From: an uncultured Sphingomonadales bacterium
Lineage (GTDB): Bacteria; Pseudomonadota; Alphaproteobacteria; Sphingomonadales; Sphingomonadaceae
Assembly (NCBI GenBank): GCA_903893935.1
Contig: CAITOD010000365.1
Coordinates: 1-8,964, forward strand
Direction: 5' to 3'
DNA: 8,964 nucleotides
In this document: piece after piece, positions 1-4,790 of the stretch
Layout: every line of letters starts with the position of its first letter
Numbering within the stretch: the stretch's first letter is position 1
Notes under the pieces: model-generated
What the model was told of the DNA's origin: nothing
Database searches by the model: none
The model's input: the letters and a program-made list of their open reading frames with translations, nothing else
Translations under genes and position numbers: made by a program

Positions 1-542
1 GCCCCAACGGGCGCGGCGTGGCCGAAGACCAGGGCGTGCTCGATCAGGTCGATTTCGTGATCGGCACGTTTTCCAAATCGGTCGGCACGGTCGGCGGGTT
101 CTGCGTGTCGAACCATCCCAAGTTCGAAATCCTGCGCCTCGTCTGCCGGCCCTATGTGTTTACCGCGAGCCTGCCGCCGAGTGTGGTGCACACCGCAGCG
201 ACGTCGATCCGCAAGCTGATGCATGCCGGCAACAAGCGCGCGCATTTGTGGGAAAATTCGCGCGAACTGCACGCCGGGCTGATCGCGCTCGGGTTCAGGC
301 TGGGCACGCAGACCCCGCAAAGCGCGATCATTTCGGTGATCATGCCCGATCTCGAACGCGGTGCGGCGATGTGGGAAGCGCTGCTGCACGAAGGGCTCTA
401 TGTCAATCTGGCGCGCCCGCCGGCGACGCCGGCCGGGATGACGCTGCTGCGCTGTTCGCTGTGCGCCGAACATTCGGCCGATCAGGTGCGCACGATCATT
501 GGCATGTTCGAGCGCGCCGGCAAGGCCACCGGTATTATCTGA
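1..542 (+). CDS. spt: Serine palmitoyltransferase, C-terminal part (5' end outside window)
   Basis: PLP-dependent alpha-oxoamine synthase that condenses L-serine with palmitoyl-CoA to 3-ketodihydrosphingosine, the first step of sphingolipid synthesis; bacterial SPT is a soluble cytoplasmic homodimer. The frame is open from base 3 and ends at TGA 540-542, giving 179 residues. Seen: PLP-lysine motif GTFSKS with the Lys codon at 75-77, then VGTVGGF, a TASLPPSV stretch, and RPPATPAG followed by LLRCS near the C-terminus. From the Lys to the Arg of RPPATP is 113 residues, and 12 more to the Arg of LLRCS. This is the spacing I recall for K265, R378 and R390 of the Sphingomonas paucimobilis enzyme, and the C-terminus falls where that ~420-residue protein ends. 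Related enzymes (KBL, AONS, ALAS) have different residues around the lysine. The stop overlaps the ATG of the next gene (TGATG), suggesting cotranscription. Confidence 0.9.
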   Translation, partial: PNGRGVAEDQGVLDQVDFVIGTFSKSVGTVGGFCVSNHPKFEILRLVCRPYVFTASLPPSVVHTAATSIRKLMHAGNKRAHLWENSRELHAGLIALGFRLGTQTPQSAIISVIMPDLERGAAMWEALLHEGLYVNLARPPATPAGMTLLRCSLCAEHSADQVRTIIGMFERAGKATGII

Positions 543-1315
543 TGAGCGCGCGCTGGCTGCTGCTCGCCGCGCTGGTGCCGGCCAAGGCGCTCGCCAGCGT
601 GCCGGTGCCCGCCACGATCCCCCCGGTGCCGGCGCCCGCCGCGGGCGCGGTGTCGGCGGTGACCGCAACCCCTTGCGTTCCCGATGCGATGCCGCCGGGC
701 GACTGGCCGTCGCTGTGCCATTATCGCGATGCCAACCGCACGATTGATGTGCCGCCGCGCGCGGTGATGATCGGCGATTCGATCACCGAATTCTGGCTAC
801 CCGCCTCGCCCGCGCTGTTTTCCGAAGGGATTGTCGATCGCGGCGTGCACGGCCAGACCAGCACGCAGATCGTTGCGCGGTTCTATCAGGATGTCGTGCG
901 GTTGCGTCCGCATGTGGTGCATATCCTGTGCGGGATCAACGACATCGCCGGCAACACCGGCTTTGCCAGCCCCGATGCCTATGCCAACGCGATTTTGGCG
1001 ATGGTCGACATGGCGCGCGCCAATGGCATCGCGGTGGTGGTGGGCTCGATCCTGCCGGCGGGCAGCTTCAGCTGGCGCCCCGGATACCACCCGGCCGCGC
1101 AAGTGGTCGCGTTCAATGCCTGGCTGCGCGATCTGACGCAAAGGCGCGGGCTGATGTATGCCGATTATTACAGCGCCATGGCCGCACCCGACGGATCGAT
1201 GAAGCCCGGCCTGTCGATCGACGGCGTGCACCCCAATGCGGCGGGCTATGCCATCATGGAGCCGATCGCGCGCGCAGCGATCGGCGAAGCCGAACGCCAC
1301 ATGCCGAAACCCTGA
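542..1315 (+). CDS. Secreted SGNH/GDSL-type hydrolase
   Basis: Predicted exported esterase/lipase-like SGNH hydrolase of 257 residues. Residues 1-18 look like a Sec signal peptide: short basic N-terminus, Leu/Ala-rich core and cleavage near ALA|S. An Ala/Pro-rich tether of about 25 residues follows. Family blocks are in order: GDSIT with nucleophile Ser80 (block I), Gly-Gln near 102-103 (block II region), GIND at 131-134 with oxyanion Asn133 (block III), and DGVHPN at 227-232 giving Asp227 and His230 (block V). The catalytic set is therefore complete. The ATG at 542 overlaps the spt stop (540-542) and has no clear Shine-Dalgarno of its own, so translation is probably coupled to spt. A longer frame reaches back to 248, but that part lies inside spt and lacks a signal peptide at its start. 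The substrate is not readable from sequence; a lipid or acetylated-glycan ester is plausible. Confidence 0.85.
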   Translation: MSARWLLLAALVPAKALASVPVPATIPPVPAPAAGAVSAVTATPCVPDAMPPGDWPSLCHYRDANRTIDVPPRAVMIGDSITEFWLPASPALFSEGIVDRGVHGQTSTQIVARFYQDVVRLRPHVVHILCGINDIAGNTGFASPDAYANAILAMVDMARANGIAVVVGSILPAGSFSWRPGYHPAAQVVAFNAWLRDLTQRRGLMYADYYSAMAAPDGSMKPGLSIDGVHPNAAGYAIMEPIARAAIGEAERHMPKP

Positions 1316-1316
1316 G

Positions 1317-1946
1317 TTACAGCTGCGCTGCCGCCGCACATTGATCGGTGCCGGTGCCATGGTGCCCCGACAGCAGCGAGGCGGCCAGGAACCCGGCGAT
1401 GACCAGTGCGACAAAACCCACTGTGACCCACACCAGATAGCGATCGATAAAGGCCTTGATCGGCGCGCCGAACACGCGGAACAGCACGCCCACGATCATG
1501 AAGCTGATCGAGCGCGAAATCAGGCTGGCGCCGATGAACAGCCCCAGCGGCACGCCCACGAACCCGGCCGTGATTGTCACCAGCTTGAACGGGATCGGCG
1601 TGACCCCTTTGCCGACGATCAAATAGAACGCGTTGGCGCGCAACTGGCACGCCGCATAAGGAAAGCTGTGCGCGAGATGGAGCACGCTCAGCAGTTGCAT
1701 GCCGATGCTGGCGAACAGAAAATGCCCGATCGCATAGCCGAGCAACCCGCCCGCGACCGAACCCAGCGTGGCAAACATCGCATAGCGCACCGCCTGCTTC
1801 GGCCGTGCCAGGCACATCAGCCCCAGGAGCGGGTGCGGCGGAATCGGGAAAAAGCTCGCTTCGACAAAGGCAAACGCTGCCAGCCACCACGCCGCATGGC
1901 GATGTTCGGCTTTGGCCATGGTCCATTCGTACAGTCTGCGCAGCAT
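1317..1946 (-). CDS. YqaA-type DedA/SNARE-associated family membrane protein
   Basis: Polytopic inner-membrane protein of 209 residues in the DedA/VTT superfamily (YqaA branch). The superfamily is linked to membrane homeostasis and lipid translocation, but this branch is poorly characterised. Seen: a membrane-entering segment with E29 and the FFPIPP motif (residues 32-37), a Gly-rich helix GSVAGGLLGYAIGH, the conserved GKGVTPIPFKLVTI re-entrant segment, and further hydrophobic helices before a polar C-terminal tail. I chose the ATG at 1944-1946 because homologues begin shortly before this first helix. The frame stays open upstream to about 2219, but that part runs through a terminator hairpin and is low-complexity. 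The Shine-Dalgarno is weak (GGGAC). The residue after FFPIPP is His38, where I recall Asp in relatives. The stop (TAA) lies one base from the stop of the opposing SGNH gene. Confidence 0.82.
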   Translation of the reverse strand: MLRRLYEWTMAKAEHRHAAWWLAAFAFVEASFFPIPPHPLLGLMCLARPKQAVRYAMFATLGSVAGGLLGYAIGHFLFASIGMQLLSVLHLAHSFPYAACQLRANAFYLIVGKGVTPIPFKLVTITAGFVGVPLGLFIGASLISRSISFMIVGVLFRVFGAPIKAFIDRYLVWVTVGFVALVIAGFLAASLLSGHHGTGTDQCAAAAQL

Positions 1947-2019
1947 GACCCGTCCCGTCTTGCGCACCGCGTGCGCCCCCTGCGGCGAATTAGGAGAGCG
2001 CGGTGCAAAGAACCAGCGG

Positions 2020-2043
2020 AAAAAAACGCCGGCACAGCCGGCG
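2020..2043 (-). terminator. Intrinsic terminator reading leftward, 74 bases before yqaA
   Basis: On the minus strand a perfect 7-bp stem CGCCGGC / GCCGGCG (2043-2037 and 2033-2027) with loop TGT is followed directly by seven T residues (2026-2020). This is a textbook Rho-independent terminator. On the plus strand there is no T-run, so it acts leftward only. No recognised gene ends upstream of it, so it may end a small RNA or act as a leader terminator/attenuator ahead of yqaA. Confidence 0.65.
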
Positions 2044-2080
2044 GGCAAAACCGCGCGCTGGCCGTTCCATGTTACGCGAC

Positions 2081-2155
2081 TCAGTCGCAAGTGGCAGCGG
2101 CCGAAAAAGCCGCGCGGGATTTGTCGATCGCCATAAACTTGGTCCGGTCCGGCAC
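2081..2155 (-). CDS. Possible very small ORF upstream of the minus-strand terminator
   Basis: A minus-strand frame from GTG at 2155-2153 (24 residues), or from ATG at 2134-2132 (17 residues), ends at TGA 2083-2081, 38 bases before the terminator hairpin. An in-frame TGA closes the frame a few codons upstream. There is no convincing ribosome-binding site or promoter. It is listed only because its position before an orphan terminator is what a leader peptide or small-protein gene would show. It may be chance. Confidence 0.15.
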   Translation of the reverse strand: MPDRTKFMAIDKSRAAFSAAATCD

Positions 2156-2174
2156 GCATTTGCTGCAAGCGCGT

Positions 2175-2190
2175 CAAACCGCACGGTTTG
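2175..2190. promoter_or_regulatory. 16-bp palindrome CAAACCG-CA-CGGTTTG upstream of ompA
   Basis: Perfect inverted repeat with 7-bp arms and a 2-bp centre, about 135 bases before the ompA start. Size and symmetry fit the operator of a dimeric regulator. No T-run follows on either strand, so it is not a terminator. The regulator is unknown. Confidence 0.4.
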
Positions 2191-2212
2191 GGGCCACACA
2201 TCCACCGCGACA

Positions 2213-2228
2213 GTTGCAAGAATGCAAC
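2213..2228. promoter_or_regulatory. 16-bp palindrome GTTGCA-AGAA-TGCAAC upstream of ompA
   Basis: Perfect inverted repeat with 6-bp arms and a 4-bp centre. It lies 38 bp (centre to centre) from the palindrome at 2175-2190 but has a different sequence, which suggests a different binding protein. It sits about 20-35 bases before the candidate ompA promoter, a typical place for an activator or repressor site. Confidence 0.4.
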
Positions 2229-2247
2229 ACATTCACCATTGTCGCGC

Positions 2248-2276
2248 TTGCGAAAAATCTGCGAAAACGCTAGAGG
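2248..2276 (+). promoter_or_regulatory. Candidate ompA promoter overlapping a phased direct repeat
   Basis: TTGCGA (2248-2253) and TAGAGG (2271-2276) are 17 bp apart and could serve as -35 and -10 elements. The -35 resembles TTGACA, but the -10 is a poor match, so this is tentative. The same stretch carries TGCGAAAA twice (2249-2256 and 2260-2267), repeated at 11 bp, about one helical turn. That could be a regulator site or an upstream A-tract feature. Confidence 0.25.
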
Positions 2277-2310
2277 CGGCGCTACGACGTGGCGAATTTA
2301 CCTAAAAAAA

Positions 2311-2316
2311 AGGGGA
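2311..2316 (+). promoter_or_regulatory. Ribosome-binding site that decides the ompA start
   Basis: AGGGGA lies 7 bases before the ATG at 2324 but only one base before the ATG at 2318. Spacing strongly favours 2324, which also begins a standard signal peptide (MRKLVL). Confidence 0.7.
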
Positions 2317-2323
2317 AATGATA

Positions 2324-3409
2324 ATGCGGAAACTGGTCCTGGGCCTTGCCCTGGCGACAACCGCCATGGCAACTCCCGCCTTTGCGCGCAGTGGTCAGTG
2401 GTACGTCGAAGGCGAAGCTGGCCCGTCCGTTCTGGAAACGGAAAACAAGAACAGCGGCATCGGCGCCGACGGCACGGTGAGCTATCACACCGGCGCCGAT
2501 TTCAACGCCGAACTCGGCTATGACTTCGGCACGTTCCGTCTCGAAGCCGAAACCGGCTATCGCACCACGCAGAACAAGGCGCTGACGGTCAACGAAGTGG
2601 CCACTTACCCGGGCGGCCGCACCCACGTGTGGGATGCCATGGCCAATGGCCTGGTCAATTTCGGCCCCGACAAGGGTCTGCAGGGTTTTGTCGGCGGCGG
2701 TCTGGGCGTTGCCCGCGTCACGCAGAACCTGCCCGATCCCAACTATGGCATCGGCGGTTCGACCAGCAAGTTCGCATGGCAGATCATTGCCGGTGTGCGC
2801 GCGCCGCTGACCGACCATATCGATGTCGGCTTCCGCTACACCTACTTCAACGTCGATGGCGTGAACCAGTATGGTCAGGGCGCGGTCTGGGGTGGCGACG
2901 TGATCGGTGGTCACTATCGCCAGCACTCGTTCCTCGGCACGCTGAGCTACAACTTCGGTGGCGCGCCGGCTCCGGCTCCGGTTACGGCTCCCCCGCCGCC
3001 CCCGCCGCCGCCGCCTCCGCCGCCCCCTCCGCCGCCCCCGCCGCCCCCGGCGCCGGTGTGCAACAAGGGCCCGTACATCGTGTTCTTCGATTGGGACAAA
3101 TCGGACATCACGCCCGAAGCGGCCGCGATCCTCGACAACGCGATCACCGCCTATGGCAACTGCGCCAGCGTTCCGATCCAGCTCGATGGCTACACCGACC
3201 TTTCGGGCACGGTGAAGTACAACCTCGCGCTGTCGGCTCGCCGCAACACCTCGGTGCAGGGTTACCTCACCGCACACGGCATCCCGGCCAGCGAAATCGC
3301 AACCAAGGCCTGGGGCAAAGCCAACCCGCGCGTTCCGACCGCCGACGGCGTTCGCGAACTGCAGAACCGTCGCGTGGAAATCACCTACGGTCCGCACGCA
3401 GGCATGTAA
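2324..3409 (+). CDS. OmpA-family outer-membrane protein with polyproline linker
   Basis: Outer-membrane beta-barrel protein of 361 residues that anchors the outer membrane to peptidoglycan. Residues 1-21 form a signal peptide (MRKLVLGLALA..., cleavage after AFA). Residues 22 to about 210 are rich in alternating aromatic/polar strands (GQWYVEGEAG, FRLEAETGY, DVGFRYTYF, FLGTLSYNF), as in an 8-stranded OmpA barrel. Residues 223-242 are 20 consecutive prolines. The C-terminal OmpA domain (about 246-361) has FFDWDKSDIT, GYTD with Asp292, and LSARRNTSV with Arg307. The 15-residue Asp-Arg spacing equals that of D271/R286 of Acinetobacter OmpA, which bind diaminopimelate. Cys246 and Cys280 may form a periplasmic disulfide. 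The start was chosen by ribosome-binding-site spacing; an alternative two codons upstream (2318) is possible. The gene stands alone, with its own upstream region and a strong terminator downstream. Confidence 0.92.
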   Translation: MRKLVLGLALATTAMATPAFARSGQWYVEGEAGPSVLETENKNSGIGADGTVSYHTGADFNAELGYDFGTFRLEAETGYRTTQNKALTVNEVATYPGGRTHVWDAMANGLVNFGPDKGLQGFVGGGLGVARVTQNLPDPNYGIGGSTSKFAWQIIAGVRAPLTDHIDVGFRYTYFNVDGVNQYGQGAVWGGDVIGGHYRQHSFLGTLSYNFGGAPAPAPVTAPPPPPPPPPPPPPPPPPPPPAPVCNKGPYIVFFDWDKSDITPEAAAILDNAITAYGNCASVPIQLDGYTDLSGTVKYNLALSARRNTSVQGYLTAHGIPASEIATKAWGKANPRVPTADGVRELQNRRVEITYGPHAGM

Positions 3410-3417
3410 CCGGATCA

Positions 3418-3443
3418 GCCGGGGCGGCTACGGTCACCCCGGC
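3418..3443 (+). repeat. Inverted repeat just after ompA
   Basis: GCCGGGG (3418-3424) pairs with CCCCGGC (3437-3443) across a 12-base loop, starting 9 bases past the ompA stop. It is followed closely by the terminator at 3460-3488. It may stabilise the 3' end of the mRNA. There is no T-run. Confidence 0.35.
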
Positions 3444-3459
3444 CATTCGACCCGACACG

Positions 3460-3488
3460 AAAAAGGCCGGAGCAATCCGGCCTTTTTT
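3460..3488 (+). terminator. Intrinsic terminator of ompA
   Basis: GGCCGGA (3465-3471) pairs with TCCGGCC (3476-3482) around a GCAA loop, which is a stable GNRA tetraloop. Five A (3460-3464) precede the stem and six T (3483-3488) follow it. It ends rightward ompA transcription. The A-run means it could also work on the minus strand, but no minus-strand gene needs it there. Confidence 0.88.
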
Positions 3489-3596
3489 GCGTCTGCGCCA
3501 CGCGTCGTGCCCGCTGCGCTTGCCTGATCCGGCAAAGCCGGGCAATGCGCGAGGGCGGCCTGATGGCCAAGGAAGAGCTGGCAAAAGGGGAATGGC

Positions 3597-3959
3597 ATGG
3601 ACGACCTGACGATCGTGGCAATCGATAGCCCACGTGACCGCAAGGACTTCGTCGATCTCGCCTATCGCCTGAATGCCGGCGATCCCAACTGGGTTCCGCC
3701 CTTGCACATGGAAGCGGTCGAGCTGGTCACCCCGGGCAAGAACCCGTTCTTCGACCATGCCGATGTGCAGTACTTTCTGGCGCGGCGCCAGGGCCGCACG
3801 GTCGGGCGGATTTCGGCGCATATCGACCATCTGGCAACCGGCATGGACCCCGCGCAGGGCATGGGTCCGGGCACCGGCAACTGGGGCATGCTCGAAGCCG
3901 AAGACCAGGCCATCGCGCATGCGCTGATCGCGCAAGCCGAAGCATGGCTGCGCGACTAG
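3597..3959 (+). CDS. N-terminal fragment of the split GNAT-family protein
   Basis: 120-residue product if the TAG at 3957-3959 is a true stop. It contains the first half-module of the family: an N-terminal helix region with DRKDFVDLAYRL, the DPNWVPPL and NPFFDHAD motifs, and a beta-strand pair QYFLARRQGRTVGRISA. It then ends in the helix IAHALIAQAEAWLRD, one residue before the family's conserved G-MTR motif. The start is well supported by AGGGGA at proper spacing. Alone it lacks the C-terminal GNAT module and is unlikely to be an active enzyme. See the pseudogene entry for the whole. Confidence 0.45.
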   Translation: MDDLTIVAIDSPRDRKDFVDLAYRLNAGDPNWVPPLHMEAVELVTPGKNPFFDHADVQYFLARRQGRTVGRISAHIDHLATGMDPAQGMGPGTGNWGMLEAEDQAIAHALIAQAEAWLRD

Positions 3960-3962
3960 GGC

Positions 3963-4751
3963 ATGACCCGCGTGCTCGCGCCGATGTCGATGTCGGTGTG
4001 GGAAGAACCCGGCCAGCTGACCAAAGGCTTCGACCATCCGCCGACAGTGATGATGGGGCACCAGCCCGAACGCTACAACGTCTATATCCTCGCGCTGGGC
4101 GACTATACCCCGGCCAAATTGCTCAATACCTATGAACTCGATATCACCCGCCCGTTCCCGCCGCTGATCCAGCGCATCGTCCAGTCGGGCGAAAAGAACC
4201 CGCGCATCCGCATCCGCAATGTCGACAAGTCGAAATTCGATGCCGAAGCGCGGCTGATCCTCGATATCCTCAACGACGCGTGGTCGGACAACTGGGGCTT
4301 CGTGCCGTTCACCGACACCGAAATCAAATATGCCGGCAAGAAGTTCAAGCCGATCGTGCGCGAAGACCTGATCATGGTCGCCGAATACGATGGCGAACCG
4401 GTCGCCTTCATGATGACGCTGCCCGATCTCAACGAAGTGCTCATGCCGATGCGCGGCAAGCTGTTCCCGTTCAATTTCATCAAGCTGCTGCTGTGGCTGC
4501 GCAACCCGCGCGCACGCACGATGCGCGTGCCGCTGATGGGCGTGCGCAAAAAGCTCCAGGCGTCGCGGCTCGCCAGCCAGCTGGCCTTCATGATGATCGA
4601 ATATATCCGCCGCAATTCGGTCGCCCGTTATGGCGCCACGCGCGGCGAAATCGGCTGGATCCTCGAAGACAACCAGGGGATGGTCGCCATCGCCGACGCG
4701 ATCGAAAGCAAAGTCAACAAAGTCTACACGATCTACCAAAAGGCGCTCTGA
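3963..4751 (+). CDS. C-terminal fragment of the split GNAT-family protein
   Basis: 262-residue frame beginning at an ATG one codon after the TAG (TAG-GGC-ATG). Ribosomes ending at the stop could re-initiate here, though AGGG at 3958-3961 is too close to serve as a normal ribosome-binding site. It holds most of the conserved family sequence: SMSVWEEPG, HPPTVMMGH, a DITRPFPPLIQRIV segment, NDAWSDNWGF, the strand pair LIMVAEYDGEPVAFMM, VPLMGV, and the GNAT-like C-terminus GEIGWILEDNQGMVAIADAI. Whether it folds without the first 120 residues is unknown. In intact relatives this sequence is internal. Confidence 0.5.
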   Translation: MTRVLAPMSMSVWEEPGQLTKGFDHPPTVMMGHQPERYNVYILALGDYTPAKLLNTYELDITRPFPPLIQRIVQSGEKNPRIRIRNVDKSKFDAEARLILDILNDAWSDNWGFVPFTDTEIKYAGKKFKPIVREDLIMVAEYDGEPVAFMMTLPDLNEVLMPMRGKLFPFNFIKLLLWLRNPRARTMRVPLMGVRKKLQASRLASQLAFMMIEYIRRNSVARYGATRGEIGWILEDNQGMVAIADAIESKVNKVYTIYQKAL

Positions 4752-4764
4752 GCACCTGCAAGGT

Positions 4765-4785
4765 CTCCCCTCCTCTTCAGGGGAG
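4765..4785. terminator. GC-rich hairpin between convergent GNAT and MFS genes
   Basis: CTCCCCT (4765-4771) pairs with AGGGGAG (4779-4785) around a 7-base loop, filling most of the 39-base gap between the two stops (4751 and 4791). No T-run follows on either strand, so it is not a canonical intrinsic terminator. It could block read-through or processing in both directions, or be a copy of a dispersed intergenic repeat of the CTCCCCT...AGGGGAG type. Confidence 0.4.
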
Positions 4786-4790
4786 GGGCT

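Larger units (their letters stand above)
1947..2323. other. 377-base divergent intergenic region with regulatory structure
   Basis: Region between the yqaA start (-) and the ompA start (+). Reading frames here have no recognisable domain. It holds, left to right: a minus-strand intrinsic terminator (2020-2043), a short minus-strand frame of at most about 28 codons ending at 2081, two perfect 16-bp palindromes (2175-2190 and 2213-2228), a TGCGAAAA direct repeat (2249-2267), a possible ompA promoter, and the ompA ribosome-binding site. The content suggests elaborate control of ompA and perhaps a short minus-strand transcript. Confidence 0.6.
3597..4751 (+). pseudogene. GNAT-type acyltransferase gene interrupted by an in-frame TAG
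   Basis: One 385-codon frame (384 residues if the stop is read through) matching a common alphaproteobacterial family of about 385 residues, usually annotated as GNAT N-acetyltransferase with unknown substrate. The frame is broken only by TAG at 3957-3959. Both sides are in the same frame and family features continue across the break: DPNWVPPL, KNPFFDHADVQYFLAR and VGRISAHID before it; MTRVLAPMSMSVWEEPG, NDAWSDNWGFVP, GEPVAFMMTLPDLNE, MIEYIRR and GEIGWILEDNQGM after it. I recall homologues reading WLR-x-x-GMTR here, with x often Lys, Gln, Glu or Arg, so one base change (from AAG, CAG or GAG) explains the stop. The ribosome-binding site AGGGGA (3586-3591) lies 5 bases before the ATG. Alternatives: sequencing error, suppression, or two polypeptides. 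Downstream codon use looks normal, so the break would be recent. Confidence 0.75.

Noticed and set aside
1947..2219. N-terminal extension of yqaA to 2219
   Set aside because: It would run through the terminator hairpin, and homologues start just before the first membrane segment at 1946.
1236..2273. 345-codon plus-strand frame across yqaA and the intergenic region
   Set aside because: Antisense of a recognised membrane protein; Gln/Arg/His-rich without motifs.
2990..3060. Simple-sequence C/G tract as a possible non-coding repeat array
   Set aside because: It is fully explained by 20 proline codons in frame within ompA.
2282..3397. 371-codon minus-strand frame opposite ompA, with Arg/Gly-rich tract
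   Set aside because: The tract is the complement of the polyproline codons; ompA on the plus strand is well supported.
3381..4739. 452-codon open frame on the minus strand opposite the GNAT gene
   Set aside because: Although uninterrupted where the plus-strand gene has a stop, its sequence (Asp/His/Arg-rich, no motif) is a codon-bias shadow. The plus-strand frame shows clear family motifs.
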